DNA of 64,000 nt from Adenanthera pavonina (lineage: Eukaryota > Streptophyta > Magnoliopsida > Fabales > Fabaceae), in the NCBI GenBank assembly GCA_026686845.1, contig JAIVEN010000011.1, positions 27,762,501 to 27,826,500 on the forward strand, read 5' to 3'. A program made the position numbers and the translations under genes. Under the pieces are notes generated by a model. The model saw nothing but the letters and a program-made list of their open reading frames with translations. It was not told where the DNA came from and ran no database searches. Position 1 is the first letter of the stretch, and each line of letters starts with the position of its first letter. This document shows positions 1 through 11,430 of the stretch, piece by piece.

Positions 1-159
1 ATTCGTTTTTGTATTGGTGTTCTGCTTCCCCATGTGTCAATGGTAGTCCGTGCCACGTATCCATGAAAGAGGCAATTGATTTTGCTTTTACTATGTGACA
101 GAGGAAATATTTAAAGTGCATGTCTAAGTAATGAATGATTTAATGCTTGGTTTTTCGTT
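1..159. other. Unassigned sequence at window edge
   Basis: No reading frame, repeat or RNA gene is recognisable here. The stretch is somewhat less AT-rich than what follows and could be the end of a transcription unit lying outside the window, but nothing in it supports that directly. Confidence 0.3.
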
Positions 160-168
160 AAAGTTTTA

Positions 169-991
169 GGGCAAAACTTATATATTTTTGGTGCTTTTCT
201 CCAATTACAATTTGTCATTTAAATTTTTTTTACACATCATCAATTTAGTCATTAACCATCTAGTTAATGATGTTAATTTATTAATAAACTTAAAATTAAT
301 TTTAAGAAAATCCTAATCAATTCCCTATCCTAACTCCAATTTTCTTTGCCTTAATAAACTTTCTGACGTAGCCTTTATAGCCTTCGCAGTGTATCTATTG
401 ACTGAAAATAAAATTTAACTCTCCAACTTGAAAAATATTCAGCCAAAGGGCATGCCTTCATTCCTTTTTTTTTTTTGGGTTGTTATTGATTGTTTGAATT
501 AATATTCGGTGACATGAATGCTCTCTTGTTTTTTTTAATTTATATGTTTGATTAATAAGTACGTTCTTCTTTATATCAATTCTAGAAAATATAATTGCGG
601 TTAAAAGCTATCAATTTGATCCAAATTGGACTCGTGCTTGTTGGGTTATAAAAAGAGAGATTTAAAAATCACAGACAGTTCATACGTTTTGAGTTTTTAA
701 AAAAAACTATCGATTTCATATATTTCGATAAATTGCCGTCGGAGAAGATCAAAGCTGCCCCTCCTCAGAAGACGACCGAGGGCATGAAATCGTTGAAGAT
801 GAGAGGGAGTGAATCGGCAAAGAAGATGAGAGAACCAAATAAAAATAGTTTTTTGAAAATTTTTGAAATTTAGGAAGTTAATTAACACCGTTAATAACTG
901 GATGGATGATGTGTAAAAAAAATCTATATAACAAAATGTAATTAGAGAAAAGCACGAAAAACATATATAGAAAAACATATAAGTTTTGTCC
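169..991. mobile_element. Mutator-like TIR element (non-autonomous), 823 bp
   Basis: The two ends are inverted repeats of roughly 120 bp. The left begins GGGCAAAACTTATAT and the right, read on the other strand, begins GGACAAAACTTATAT. A 9-bp direct repeat AAAGTTTTA flanks the element exactly (160-168 and 992-1000), which is the target duplication length of Mutator-like elements. There is no transposase frame, so it is non-autonomous. A less AT-rich core (about 730-840) could be captured host sequence. The open minus-strand frame running over its right end breaks across the element boundary and is not a gene. Confidence 0.8.
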
Positions 992-1000
992 AAAGTTTTA

Positions 1001-3350
1001 ATGTATGTTGGGAAATGCAAAAGTAAGAAAATCTTTGACTTCATTAAGATTCCGTAGGGCACAAATTTGACACATTTCCTCATACACATGTACATTTCCT
1101 CAACTTTTTATATCAATTATATATATATTAAGAAAATTATTTTTTTAACTAAAATTAATATAAAAATACTAAAATATTATATTTTATTCTTATTAAACAC
1201 TCTATTCTATTATTATTGTAGAGTTATAAATAAGAAGAGAGGAAATATTAAAGATAAAAATAAAATAAAAAAATATATCAAATACCTTATAATATGGACC
1301 GGAGGAGTAACTTCTTGATTGTTAAAATATCATTTTCTCCATTCTTAATTACAATTCGAATGGACAAAAAAAAAACTCTAACAATCAAATACTAACATTT
1401 GATATATACTCCACTCACAAAAAATCTAAAATTGTTTTATTTGCCTTAGCTATGAAATACAGGATATTTGGTCAACATCTTCCACTTACTCCAGCCTTGT
1501 TCTATTCTGCATTTTTTTTTTCATTCAAATAAAGTAATATACAATCAAATAATTTACCTCGTGGCTCGTGCATTGTTGTATTTTTAATGTCTTATATAAC
1601 ACATCTAACATTTGGCAAAAAATATATAACACATCTAACATCATTTTTTATAAATAATATCTTCAAATTATTAACTCAACTAACATCATTTTTTAAATTT
1701 AAAACTATTAAAATGATGTTGAATTTTGGTGCTAACGTACACTAATAATATTATTAGCTATTCATGAATTTTATTTTATAACTAAATAAAGTAAAAACAA
1801 AAAACACGTACAGCAATTATTAAAACATTTTATACTTGTTCAAATATAAAAAATAAAACACTTATTCTTATTAAATAAAACATTTAATAAGAATAAATGC
1901 ATTTATATTATTAAAATCATAATTATCAAAATAAAACATCAACGTAAAGAAACAAAAATCCTTTTAAAGCATAACCAACTAAGACCGGATAAGACTAGAT
2001 TGATAGTTAACTCGATATCCAGTATTTGTGAGATAGAGCGAGATCTAGCCAACCCGACATATAAGATCAAGGTTGGCCCAGTCTCAAAAGTATTTAAAAA
2101 TAAAAAGTAAATTAATTTTATTTATTAACAAAAATATAATTATATTCATTCAAAATATATTTCATTAAAAAATAACATTAAATGTTATAAATACATAATA
2201 ATCATATATTATTTTTATACAATATTAAGAAATTAATTTAAAGTTTTAAATAAAATTAAAAGATTAGACTTTTAAAAATATTCATAATAATAATACAGTC
2301 AATTTATTTTATATATGATGTATAAAAAATACCATATAAAACTAATATTTATAAATTTTTTAATATATATATATATATATAAAGTATATATGTACCGGGA
2401 CCAGACAAAATCGAGTTTGACTTTAACCCGGCCCGGTCTCTAGACCAACCAGGTATATGAGGTAAAACCGAGCCTACTAGACTACTATGTTGGTTAAACA
2501 CCTCTACTATTAAGAATCTTTTATAACATTAATTTTAGGTCAATTAAAACATTTTATAGTAAAAAACTTCTTCTTTTTAAGTGCTGAGAATTTCCTTGCT
2601 GTTTTTTACATTTAATTATCTTGTTTATCCGATAGTATTTTTTATTGAACACTAAAAATCTCTTTAAAACATAAAGATTACAAAAACAAACTTAAAAGAA
2701 CATAACTAAGTTATTACCTTTAATTCATTTTGATTAATGACGACATTTAGATTAATAGAAAATTGTTTTAGTAAAAAATGCTAATAAAAGATCTTATATC
2801 ATTTAAGAATACTTCTTGCAAAGCACAAAAGCTTTTTCAGATTGTGGTACAATTTCACTGAAGAGGTCTCCCACTTATTGCAGCATACAAAGTACATAAA
2901 CTCCAAATGAACAACTCTGTGTACATAAAATCTCAAGGAACTCAACCGTGGACACTTCCTTTCTTATTATTTTTTTCATAATTTGATGCCATGCAATATG
3001 CATCACTTCTCCTTTTTTTTTCTTTAATTTGTTTACACAATAACTAAATGACTATAATTTTTTACTATTAAATATATCTCCTTTGGCTCCTCCCTTAAAA
3101 ACCACTAACAACACTTTAAAAAATCATTGACTATAAAATAAAAAGTTGTTGAAAAAATTTAAAATAATTTATATTTCACATACAACTATTTAGTATCCCA
3201 TTCAATTAAAGTATATTCAAGCATTTTCAAATAGCTTTTCTAACATGATTTTTTTTTCATTCATTACACTTCCATTTATACACAATCTAGGTACATCTGT
3301 TCTCAAAAAGTATGGTCTTATTTTCCTAAAAAACGGAATTTGATTTTTTA
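1001..3350. other. Gene-free AT-rich intergenic region
   Basis: No coding frame is supported. It holds a TA microsatellite (about 2361-2380), a possible single Stowaway-like end (GGAGGAGTA near 1300), and two clusters of GGNCCGG-type sequence (about 1984-2095 and 2395-2480). The clusters resemble the 'accgg/ccggt' sequence near 58.4 kb and 59.8-60.4 kb, so they are probably the ends of one dispersed repeat about 0.5 kb long. Confidence 0.5.
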
Positions 3351-3352
3351 TA

Positions 3353-3889
3353 CTCCCTCCATCCCATTTTATTTGTTATTTTAGATAATTTTAAATGACC
3401 TAATTTATCTGTCATTTTATATTACTAATGAAGTATTAATTATCCTTTTTACTTTTTTACTCTTTATTAAAAACAATTGGTAGGTGGAATATGAGGGCTT
3501 TTGGATTAAGATGCACCAAATAAAAAAAATAAATGCCAATATACACTATTTTTAAAAGTATTTATCGGAATACTATAAATTTGGGATCTGATAATAAATT
3601 GTAATATATCAAACCAATTTATAAATCAGTTTGACATATTATGCTTTATTTTTTAATTTTTTTTTGCCATCAATGAAATCGGACTGACATAGTCCAACTT
3701 CACTAACACTGCGTCAATCCTGTCAAAACTGGACGAACATAGCTAACTTTTATTTTTTTTTTAAAGTAAGGAGTCAGTCATAAATTGATAACTGACGCAA
3801 TTTTTTTTACTTTCTTTTAAATATAAGCTGATGCAGCTTACTTTTTATTTTTTTTTAAAAGTAAGGTAGCTAACGTTGCCCGTCACGTC
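3353..3889 (+). repeat. Left long inverted arm of the Stowaway-ended element
   Basis: This arm pairs with about 15140-15657. It ends where the gypsy 5' LTR begins; the last five bases (ACGTC) are the gypsy target duplication, matched by GCGTC at 13623-13627. Confidence 0.65.
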
Positions 3890-6045
3890 TGTAATATTCT
3901 CATTTTTCATGTATGAATATTATGACTTGATAATATTATAAATGATATTAAATTGTTTTGGATTAATTTATGATGATTGGAGAAGTTAGGATATTTAATT
4001 AAATTAGTTTAAGGCCCAAAATATTCTAAAATATAAAAAGAGGCTTAAAAAGGACAAAATTATTATTTACAATAAAATAAAGAAAATAATATTTTAAATA
4101 CTCCGATGCAAATTAAAAGCACAAGTAATACTGGTTATGTGGGCCCTGAGAGAAAAAAAGTATAAATCCAGTAAAAGATGAAGTCTCACATAAATAATAA
4201 ATACTGGAGGAAATAAATAGTAAAAAGTAAGTAAAATAGGTGGACCTTACATGAAAAAGTAAAAGCAAAAGATAATGGGTCTCCTAGATAAAGTAAATAG
4301 GAAAGACACTGGGTATAATAGAAAATTCGGTTCAAAAAGTACTCAAAACAGAGCCAAATTTATCTGCAAAAGTAAAAACTACACTATCTGCTTTTGTTGA
4401 TTTGACATAAAGTAAGGAGAGAAAAGTTGGACATTTTTACCCTTCCCTACTCTCTCACATGCCCAAAAATATTTAGGGGTATAATGGGCAATTGATATAT
4501 TAAATGTGAGAATAATTTTGAGCCCTCGAATTAAATCTTGATCTGACGGACCATATTTATCAGACTACCCTATAAATAACCCCCTCCCTTCCCCATTTAT
4601 TCACACCTCACGCAAGCCACAAAAGCAAAGAAAGAAGGAGTGGTAGCGTGAGAGAGAGGGAGTTGTGGGGAGAGAAAGGAAGAAAAAAGAAGAAAGGAGA
4701 AAAAGGAGAATGAAGGAAGGGAGTGCAAGTGGGAGATTTCTAAGGTAAGTTTCTACTCTAGATCTCTTCTAGATTTTTTCTTTATTTATTTAGTTTAAAA
4801 ATTAATTAGAGTTTAAATTATTTTCTTCCTCCCTCTTACTTCTCTATTTGGATCAAGATATGATTTTGAGGAAAGAGTTTATAGTTTATGGTTGAGTTAG
4901 ATTTATATGATGATATTAAATTATTAAGTAAAATTTAATGATGCTTTAGACTTTAATGAAGTTAAGGAAGTGATCTAAAACTAAGTGAAAGTAAGGTTAA
5001 AAAAAAAGTTAGTGAAACTCCAAGGTAGTCTCTCACCCTTACTTATTGTTATTTATTATAAATGTTGTATATGTTATAATAATTTATAAATGATATCATG
5101 TTGTTATTATGAATGCTTTTCTATGATTGGTGGCTATTTTATATTAAGGGTTAAGCCCCGAGATGCCTTTTTATTAAACCGTTATGCTACCAAAATTTTG
5201 TTAGACAACATAAAAGTTTTGATGATTTAATGAAAGCATGTTATATTTTCAAATGTTTTTGTAATGACATGATGGCATATATAAGTTGACTACTAAGATT
5301 TCCCAATCTCACCCCATAGTTAATCAACGTTAGGGTTAAGTCATGGTAAAGGAAAGTATAAAGAGCATAAGGAATAAAAGTGATGGAACCTTGTTGAAAG
5401 CTGTTAATGTTTTATTTATATACTGTCTGCTTCTAGTTATTGTATAAATTCGTATATATGTCCAAAAATTCATTGATCTATATGTATGAATAGATCTATG
5501 TCTTAAGAACAAAATGACACTAGTTTGGATGTATTTGAAGCTCTAGTAGATATTATTTCTGAGCTCTGATAACATATGTTGATTCCCTGACTAGTAGGAG
5601 TAGAATAAATGTAAAAAAAATTATAGTTAGAAAGTAGACAAGTAGAGCTTTCCAATGATCTAAGTATGTGCCAAATGGCTTTGTATATTAAGAGAAATGA
5701 ATTTTCAAAATTAAGGTTCAGATTTTCAGACAGAAACAGAGAAGTGAATTGAATAGTAATATGTTTATAATAAACTGTATAAATTGGTACATTCATTTCC
5801 CAGTTTCTAATTTTTCCTTGAAAATTTGATATGTGTATGATTTTTAGGGACTTAAACCACTGAAAAAGAATTTTTCTATATTTAGTTATGATTTTTTAAA
5901 AATCACTGTATAATGAGCTGTAAACCAGCAAGAATGATTTTGTGAAATCTTATATTTTTAATTGGTTTGAGTTTTTTTAAAATTATTTTCATATATCAAA
6001 TAAGTAGTTATCAGGAGAAAATGTTTTTAAATATAAGATGTAACA
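3890..6045 (+). repeat. 5' LTR of the gypsy element
   Basis: It begins TGTAATATTCTC and ends GTAACA (TG..CA rule) and matches 11431-13622 throughout, with mismatches and a ~40-bp indel near 13085-13125. A TATA box (CCCTATAAATAACC, about 4568-4581) with an A/G-rich leader downstream marks its likely promoter. The matching site in the 3' LTR reads CATATAAACAACC. Confidence 0.85.
4568..4581 (+). promoter_or_regulatory. TATA box of the gypsy 5' LTR
   Basis: CCCTATAAATAACC lies about 0.68 kb into the LTR, just upstream of the purine-rich leader starting near 4610. The position fits a U3/R boundary; activity is unknown. Confidence 0.5.
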
Positions 6046-6049
6046 TTTT

Positions 6050-6065
6050 TGGTACCAAAACAGAG
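6050..6065 (+). other. Degraded primer-binding site of the gypsy element
   Basis: TGGTACCAAAACAGAG lies five bases after the 5' LTR end and resembles the tRNA-iMet complement TGGTATCAGAGC with several changes. The location is right for a PBS; the match is only partial. Confidence 0.5.
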
Positions 6066-8860
6066 ATTCGGGCAATCTTTGCAATTAGAAAGCTATGTCT
6101 ATTCTTTAAGTAATAGTTTTCCCTTCGGATATGAAGAATGTTAAGAGACCTATATTATTCCTTATAAGAATATGGCCTAAGAATATTCTAGTGGCATACA
6201 AGATTAGTCTCAAGAGTAACTTAAAGTAGTTGCTAGATTAGATGTTGACTTATATTATGAAATTATTTTTCCTTAGGTTATGAAATTTTTTAGAGTTGGA
6301 TCGTAGTAGATCCTCATAGTAAAGTGGAATTGCAGTAAATCCCAAGGATTGTCGAAGATCCTACTAAGGCTTAGAGATCACAGTAAACCTCATGGTCGCA
6401 GTAGACCAAGTGTGAGATCACAGTAGATCTCTATAAATAATGAGATGATAACGGAAAGGTTACTGAGTCATAGAATTATGATGATACTCTGAGAGATGAT
6501 GACCTAAGATAAGTTTAAGATGATTTTTACAAATGTTAAACCCTCATTAATTCGACAGCTAGTACGAAAGTTTATCTAAAACTTTTCTCATATGTCAAGC
6601 CACTGATTAGAGGAGCTTGATTGTGGGATAAGAATGACGATATTAAATGTAGAAGTTAGATTCCATTTTCTAGTAATAGTTTAACCAGAAAGAAAGAAAG
6701 AAAGATTGTCATACACTTTGGAAGTGTATTTCATGAAAGAAGTAAGAGTGAATAAGAGCTAGTAAAAGTTAAAGGCAAGTAAAAGCCTATGTAAGTAAAA
6801 AGTAATAATGACCATGAAAGTAAAGTATCCCACGTATGAAGAAAAGCTAGATCAGTGGCAAAATTTTCTTAATAATGAATGTAGTGGCCAATGAAAAGTA
6901 GAGGTAATTAGAAAGAAAGAAGTAAACATGAGAAGGATAATAGGGAAACTTATACATGACACAAAGAAAATGAGGTCAGATAAAGATTTAATACTTTAAG
7001 GAAGTAACTTCTTATAAAAGAAGTAAGAGTTTTGTCACATTCCATGATAGTAGTGACAAAATAATATATAAAGTAGGTCAGAAAAAGAATAATCCTTGAA
7101 TGTAATCAATTTGGGTCTAGAATCTGAGATATGTTAATAGGCACGAAAGGAATGAATTACGAGCTTAAGGGATTCAAGAACTGTGGTGAGCAGTTAGGGG
7201 ACTATGAAACTTAAAAATAGTTTATTGCTAGGCTCAATATGAAATCTAGTTATAGAGGGAAAATTTTTAGCTAGAAGATCTCACAAGAAAGTATGAAAGA
7301 AATCCTTCAAAAGATAAATGTAGCCAAAGTAAGGCACAAAGGGAGGTGACTCTTGGGTTGTAGAACCTAATTAAGCAAAAACAAATGATAGTGAGAGGCC
7401 GAGATTAATACAAATGTGGGATTCTAACTGGGCTGCAAAGACTATATAAAAGGGTTGATGAAGTTCCCTTATATTGTCAAACCACCAAGTGACATTAGCA
7501 GAATAGCTAAGGAATCATGTGAGGAGGTAAACATAATAGAAATGTTTATGAGAAAGAAGTTAGTAACCATTGCTTTAATAGTAGTTAAACTCCCAACCCA
7601 CAGAAGATAAAGACTTCCAAGGTCTATAATGATGAAAATAAAGTATAAGGTTTGGATACGTGCTTATGCACAAAGACTTGGTGATAATTTGGATCTCTAA
7701 AATAGCAGTAATGAGGACCTCTAAAGTACCAGAGGTTAAAGAAAAAGAATATTCTCATTTGGAACAGTGGTGAAGACCCTTTCAAAAGCAAATAGCATGG
7801 GTATAAAATGTGTTCTCCCTCAGGATCAATAAATAATGGTAAAGATCCTGAAAAGAGAGTAGTACAAGTAGAGAAGATGTGAGGAAATGATAAGGACCAT
7901 GACCATTAAAGTAGATGTGGTAGTCTAAATCCTACAAGTTATAGAGAACCACAAAGTATCACCTAAAAATGGCCAATGTGAAAGCTAAGTATAAGGAGCA
8001 TGACATGTATATGGCCAGTGAAATGATGAAACAAGTAAGAAGAAAGTATGAGTTGAAGTCCAAACGTAAAGAGTATAGATAAAGTTTGGAAAGTATGTTT
8101 CATAAAATGAAATTAAGCTTACAGAATAGCAAGAACCACATAGAATAAGAATAGTAATGGGAAATATCATTTTGGGATATTGTGCCAAAAAATCAGAAGT
8201 TAGATGAAAGTGGGGATCAGATGTCCTAGACAAAGAATACTAAGTTATCTAGAGATCGTAATGATGAATTACAACTTAAAAGGGAGTCTAATATTGGTAT
8301 TATTTCTCCAGAACCACTCAATATTTATCAGTTAAGCATGCTTGAATGGGAGAAATTTTATGATGGGTGACCTACTGGGAAGTCCAGTTTGTCAATGACC
8401 CTATACTGAAAAAAAAAAGTAAATAGAATGAAGACAAAGTTAATAATTAAAAAGCATTCCATAAAAACAACAAAGTAAGTAAGAAGAAAAGATAAAGACC
8501 CTAGAAACATAAAGAGATTTAAGGACTAGGGAAAATAAGGCAAAATGAGTATACAGAAGTATGCCTTGTTCAAAAAGTCTTACCTTGACATGAATGATGA
8601 TATTGGTATGAATTGATGGTGGTAAATAATGTTCTCCTTGAATGTGAGGACAAGACCATAATCATACCTATTATGAAACTATCTCATACTTTAAGATAAA
8701 GTGAGTAGTTTGTCGATTGAACTGAATAAGATATCAAAGACAAAGGAAGTCAAGAATATTTCCTCCAAAAATTCAACCAAAAGGGATAAGTGAGGAAATA
8801 ATAGAAGTTCTGATAAGGAATGTAAATGATTATCGTCTAAAAGAGAAGTACAAAATATTA
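6066..8860 (+). pseudogene. Gag/protease region of the gypsy element, unreadable
   Basis: By position this stretch should encode gag and protease. The frames are broken every few tens of codons and I could not identify a zinc knuckle or a protease DTG motif with confidence. It is purine-rich on the plus strand, which explains the scattered minus-strand frames here; those are not genes. Confidence 0.5.
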
Positions 8861-9570
8861 TTAACATTATGCTTGGAGTAAGGCCAATACTTAGAACTCC
8901 ATTTGGTATGGTTCTAAATGAGGTGATTAAATTAAAACAATAGATAATAGAATTTATGAGGAAAGGATTCATCAGACCAAATGTATCTCCCTGGGGTACT
9001 CCTGTAATGTTGATTAAAGGAAATGTAAGAGCCTTAAACTCTGTGTTATGACAAAGAATTAAATAAGATCTGGTTACCCATAATAAATAAGTAGTTAAAA
9101 CGATTGGCTAAAGCCAATATCTTCTTCAAGATTTATTGAAGATCTAGGTATTATCAGTTATGAGTAAAGGCAGAGGAAGTTCCAAGGACTGCCTTTAGAA
9201 TTAGAAATGGGCATGATAAAATCCTAGTAATGCCACCTAGTCTCACAAGTGCACCAGCTATCTTCATATACTACATGAATAATATTCTTAGACCATATCA
9301 AAGATCAGATTATTGTGGTCTTCATTAATGATAAAATGTACTCCAAGTCTTTAGAGAAACATGGAAGGCATTTGAGAATTGTTCTAACAGTTTTTAAAGT
9401 AAAGAGCCTGTATGCTAAACTCAACAAGTGTGAGTTTTGACTCACTAAAGTACAGTTGTTGGGACACGTTACCTCCAAGGATAGGGTTGCAGTAGATCCC
9501 AATAAGGTAGATACAGTCCTAAAGTAAGAGAGGCCCAAAACTGTTATGAAGATAAAAGTTTTTAGGCTAT
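8861..9570 (+). pseudogene. Reverse transcriptase remnant (gypsy pol)
   Basis: Conserved blocks can be read across shifting frames: LGVRPILRTPFGM, then GFIRPNVSPWGTPVMLIKG (8963-9019), a 'tatcagttatgagtaaaggc' block equivalent to YHQLRVK, then AKLNKCEF and QLLGHVTSKDRVAVDPNKV (about 9410-9510). The catalytic block reads FIND followed by an altered residue order, so the essential Asp pair is not intact. Many stops occur. It is a relic of the polymerase domain that copied the element's RNA into DNA. Confidence 0.8.
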
Positions 9571-9709
9571 TATAGAAAGTTTACTATTACAGAAAATTTA
9601 TGCAAGACTTTTCTCATATTACTTTGCCGCTAACAAGGTTTACAAGGAAAGAAAATTTTGTAAAAATTGCATAAATTAGTTTTCAAAGTTGACAGGAGAG
9701 CTTATCTTC

Positions 9710-10000
9710 TCCCCTGTATTAAACATACCTGATCTAAAGAAGCCAATTGTGGTTTAAAGTAATGCTAGCATGCATGGATTAGGATGTGCGTTGATACAGG
9801 ATGATAGGATTGTAGCCCATGTTTTTATGTAATTTTTACAAAGAAAATTATCCTATTCATTTACGGCAATAGTTTACACTCTAAAGATACGGATGCATCA
9901 TCTATATGGTATGACCGTGAAAGAGTATTTTGACCACAAAAGCCTCAAGGATTTATTAGATCATAAGTAATGAGCTTGAGGTAAGGATGATGGATGAAAT
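9710..10000 (+). pseudogene. RNase H remnant (gypsy pol)
   Basis: Readable pieces include a DASG-like 'SNASMHGLGCALIQDD' block followed by an HLYGM...DHKSLKDLLDHK block, the typical end of the Ty3/gypsy RNase H domain. Stops interrupt it. The domain degraded the RNA strand during reverse transcription. Confidence 0.75.
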
Positions 10001-10069
10001 TGTTGAGAGATAATGTTCATGCTAAAAGGTACCATCCAGAAAAACTAGTATTATGACCAATACAATAAG

Positions 10070-11000
10070 TTAAAAAGCTATTCATGTAACTAGTATGATG
10101 TGCATAAAGAAGCAAACGTTAGTAAGGGATTTAGAGAGATAGATCTCTCTCCCCAGTTGCATGAGACTAAAAGTGTAAATGAAATTCTAGAAAGAAATAG
10201 AAAAAGCCCAACAAGATGATAAATGTACAAATGAGATTAAAGAATCGGTGAATCAGGGAGAAGTGAAATGAATCTAACACAAAAATATGATGGTCTGATG
10301 AGATTTTAGAAGAAAGCATGGGTCTCTTAAGTAGAAATAAGAGAAAAGATATCAATAAGAGCAAAGGCACTATTCATCCAGGAATCGTGGGAATATGCCA
10401 TGATTCAAGGAACTAGTTTTATGAACTGGATGATATAGTATGAGGAAAATAGAATGTTCAATATGCCAAAAAGGTGAAAGTAAGACATACAAAGACAAGT
10501 AAGATCATGTTGACCCTTGAAAGTTTGATGTAAAATGGGACATGTATCACAAAAGGTTTAGAAATATACACACCCATAAGATATTAAGTGGGCAATTATA
10601 AAATTGATAAAGTTAGCACAATTATGATTAGTGAAGTCAATGTATATGAGAGACTTCATTAAATGTCAAACAGTTTTATAGCAAATAAAGAAAAGTATTT
10701 AAGTAATAGAATGTATGTCTTCAGTATGTATATGAAGATGGAAAAGGAAATATAGAAATTATGAATAGCTCCATATGAGACCCTTTGTAGAAAGAAGTAC
10801 AGGTTCTCAGTATGTTGGATGGAGCTGAGTGAAAGGAAGCTTTTTGGGTCCTGAGTTGGTAGACCAGACCTCCAAGTAGATCAAGAAGATCTGAAAGAAG
10901 CTTCTAATGGCCCAAAGTAGGCAAAAGAGTTATGCCAATAAAAGGTGAAGGTCGTTAGAATTTGAAGTAGTAGATTATATATTCCTTAAAGTATTTTCTA
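10070..11000 (+). pseudogene. Integrase remnant (gypsy pol)
   Basis: Fragments match the plant gypsy integrase in order: a GFREIDLSPQLHETKS region (about 10118-10165), a heavily mutated catalytic core (about 10500-10720), and the conserved block around an APYE-like segment, then LSMLDGAE and a GPELV-like segment (about 10765-10865). Frames shift repeatedly, so no functional product is possible. Confidence 0.7.
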
Positions 11001-11029
11001 CAACAGGAGCAGGTCAATCAATGAAGACC

Positions 11030-11413
11030 AAAAGGCTTAGTCAAAAGTATGATGGACCATTTAAAGATCCTTTCCAAAGTCGGCCCGATAATTTATAGAT
11101 TAGCTTTTTCCCCAAACTTAAGCCAACTTCATGATGTTTTTCATATCTCCTAGTTGAAAAGTATCAACTAGACCTATCAACATGTCATAGAATATGAAAG
11201 TATTTAGCTGCAAGATAATCTATGTTACGAGGGCAGACCTAAAAGATTATCAATCATCGGGTCAAGCAGCTGAGGAACAAGAAAATTCCTCTAGTCTAGG
11301 TGGTTTGGAAAGGTTTAGCCTTAGAGAAGGCAACATGGGAACTAGAATCAATCATAAAGTAAAAGTATCCAGAATTTTTAGTTAATGTATAAAAATTTTG
11401 AGGATGAAATTTT
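11030..11413 (+). pseudogene. Integrase C-terminus and chromodomain-like tail remnant
   Basis: The segment includes YDGPFKILSKVGPIIYRLAF and QLHDVFHIS, then a relic equivalent to the '(Y)EE.P..ILD...K.LR.K.I' lead into the chromodomain. A 63-codon open frame at 11194-11385 is a coincidental out-of-frame reading of this tail. Confidence 0.65.
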
Positions 11414-11430
11414 ATTTAGGGGGAAAGAAA
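11414..11430 (+). other. Polypurine tract of the gypsy element
   Basis: ATTTAGGGGGAAAGAAA ends immediately before the TGTAACATCC start of the 3' LTR, as expected for plus-strand priming. Confidence 0.75.

Noticed and set aside
697..1318. Open frames of 132 and 83 codons
   Set aside because: Low-complexity translations; the first crosses the border of the Mutator-like element at 991 and the second is in AT-rich DNA. No domain or splice support.
7985..9538. Several minus-strand frames within the gypsy interior
   Set aside because: They are antisense shadows of decayed plus-strand pol, which reads as RT when translated forward.
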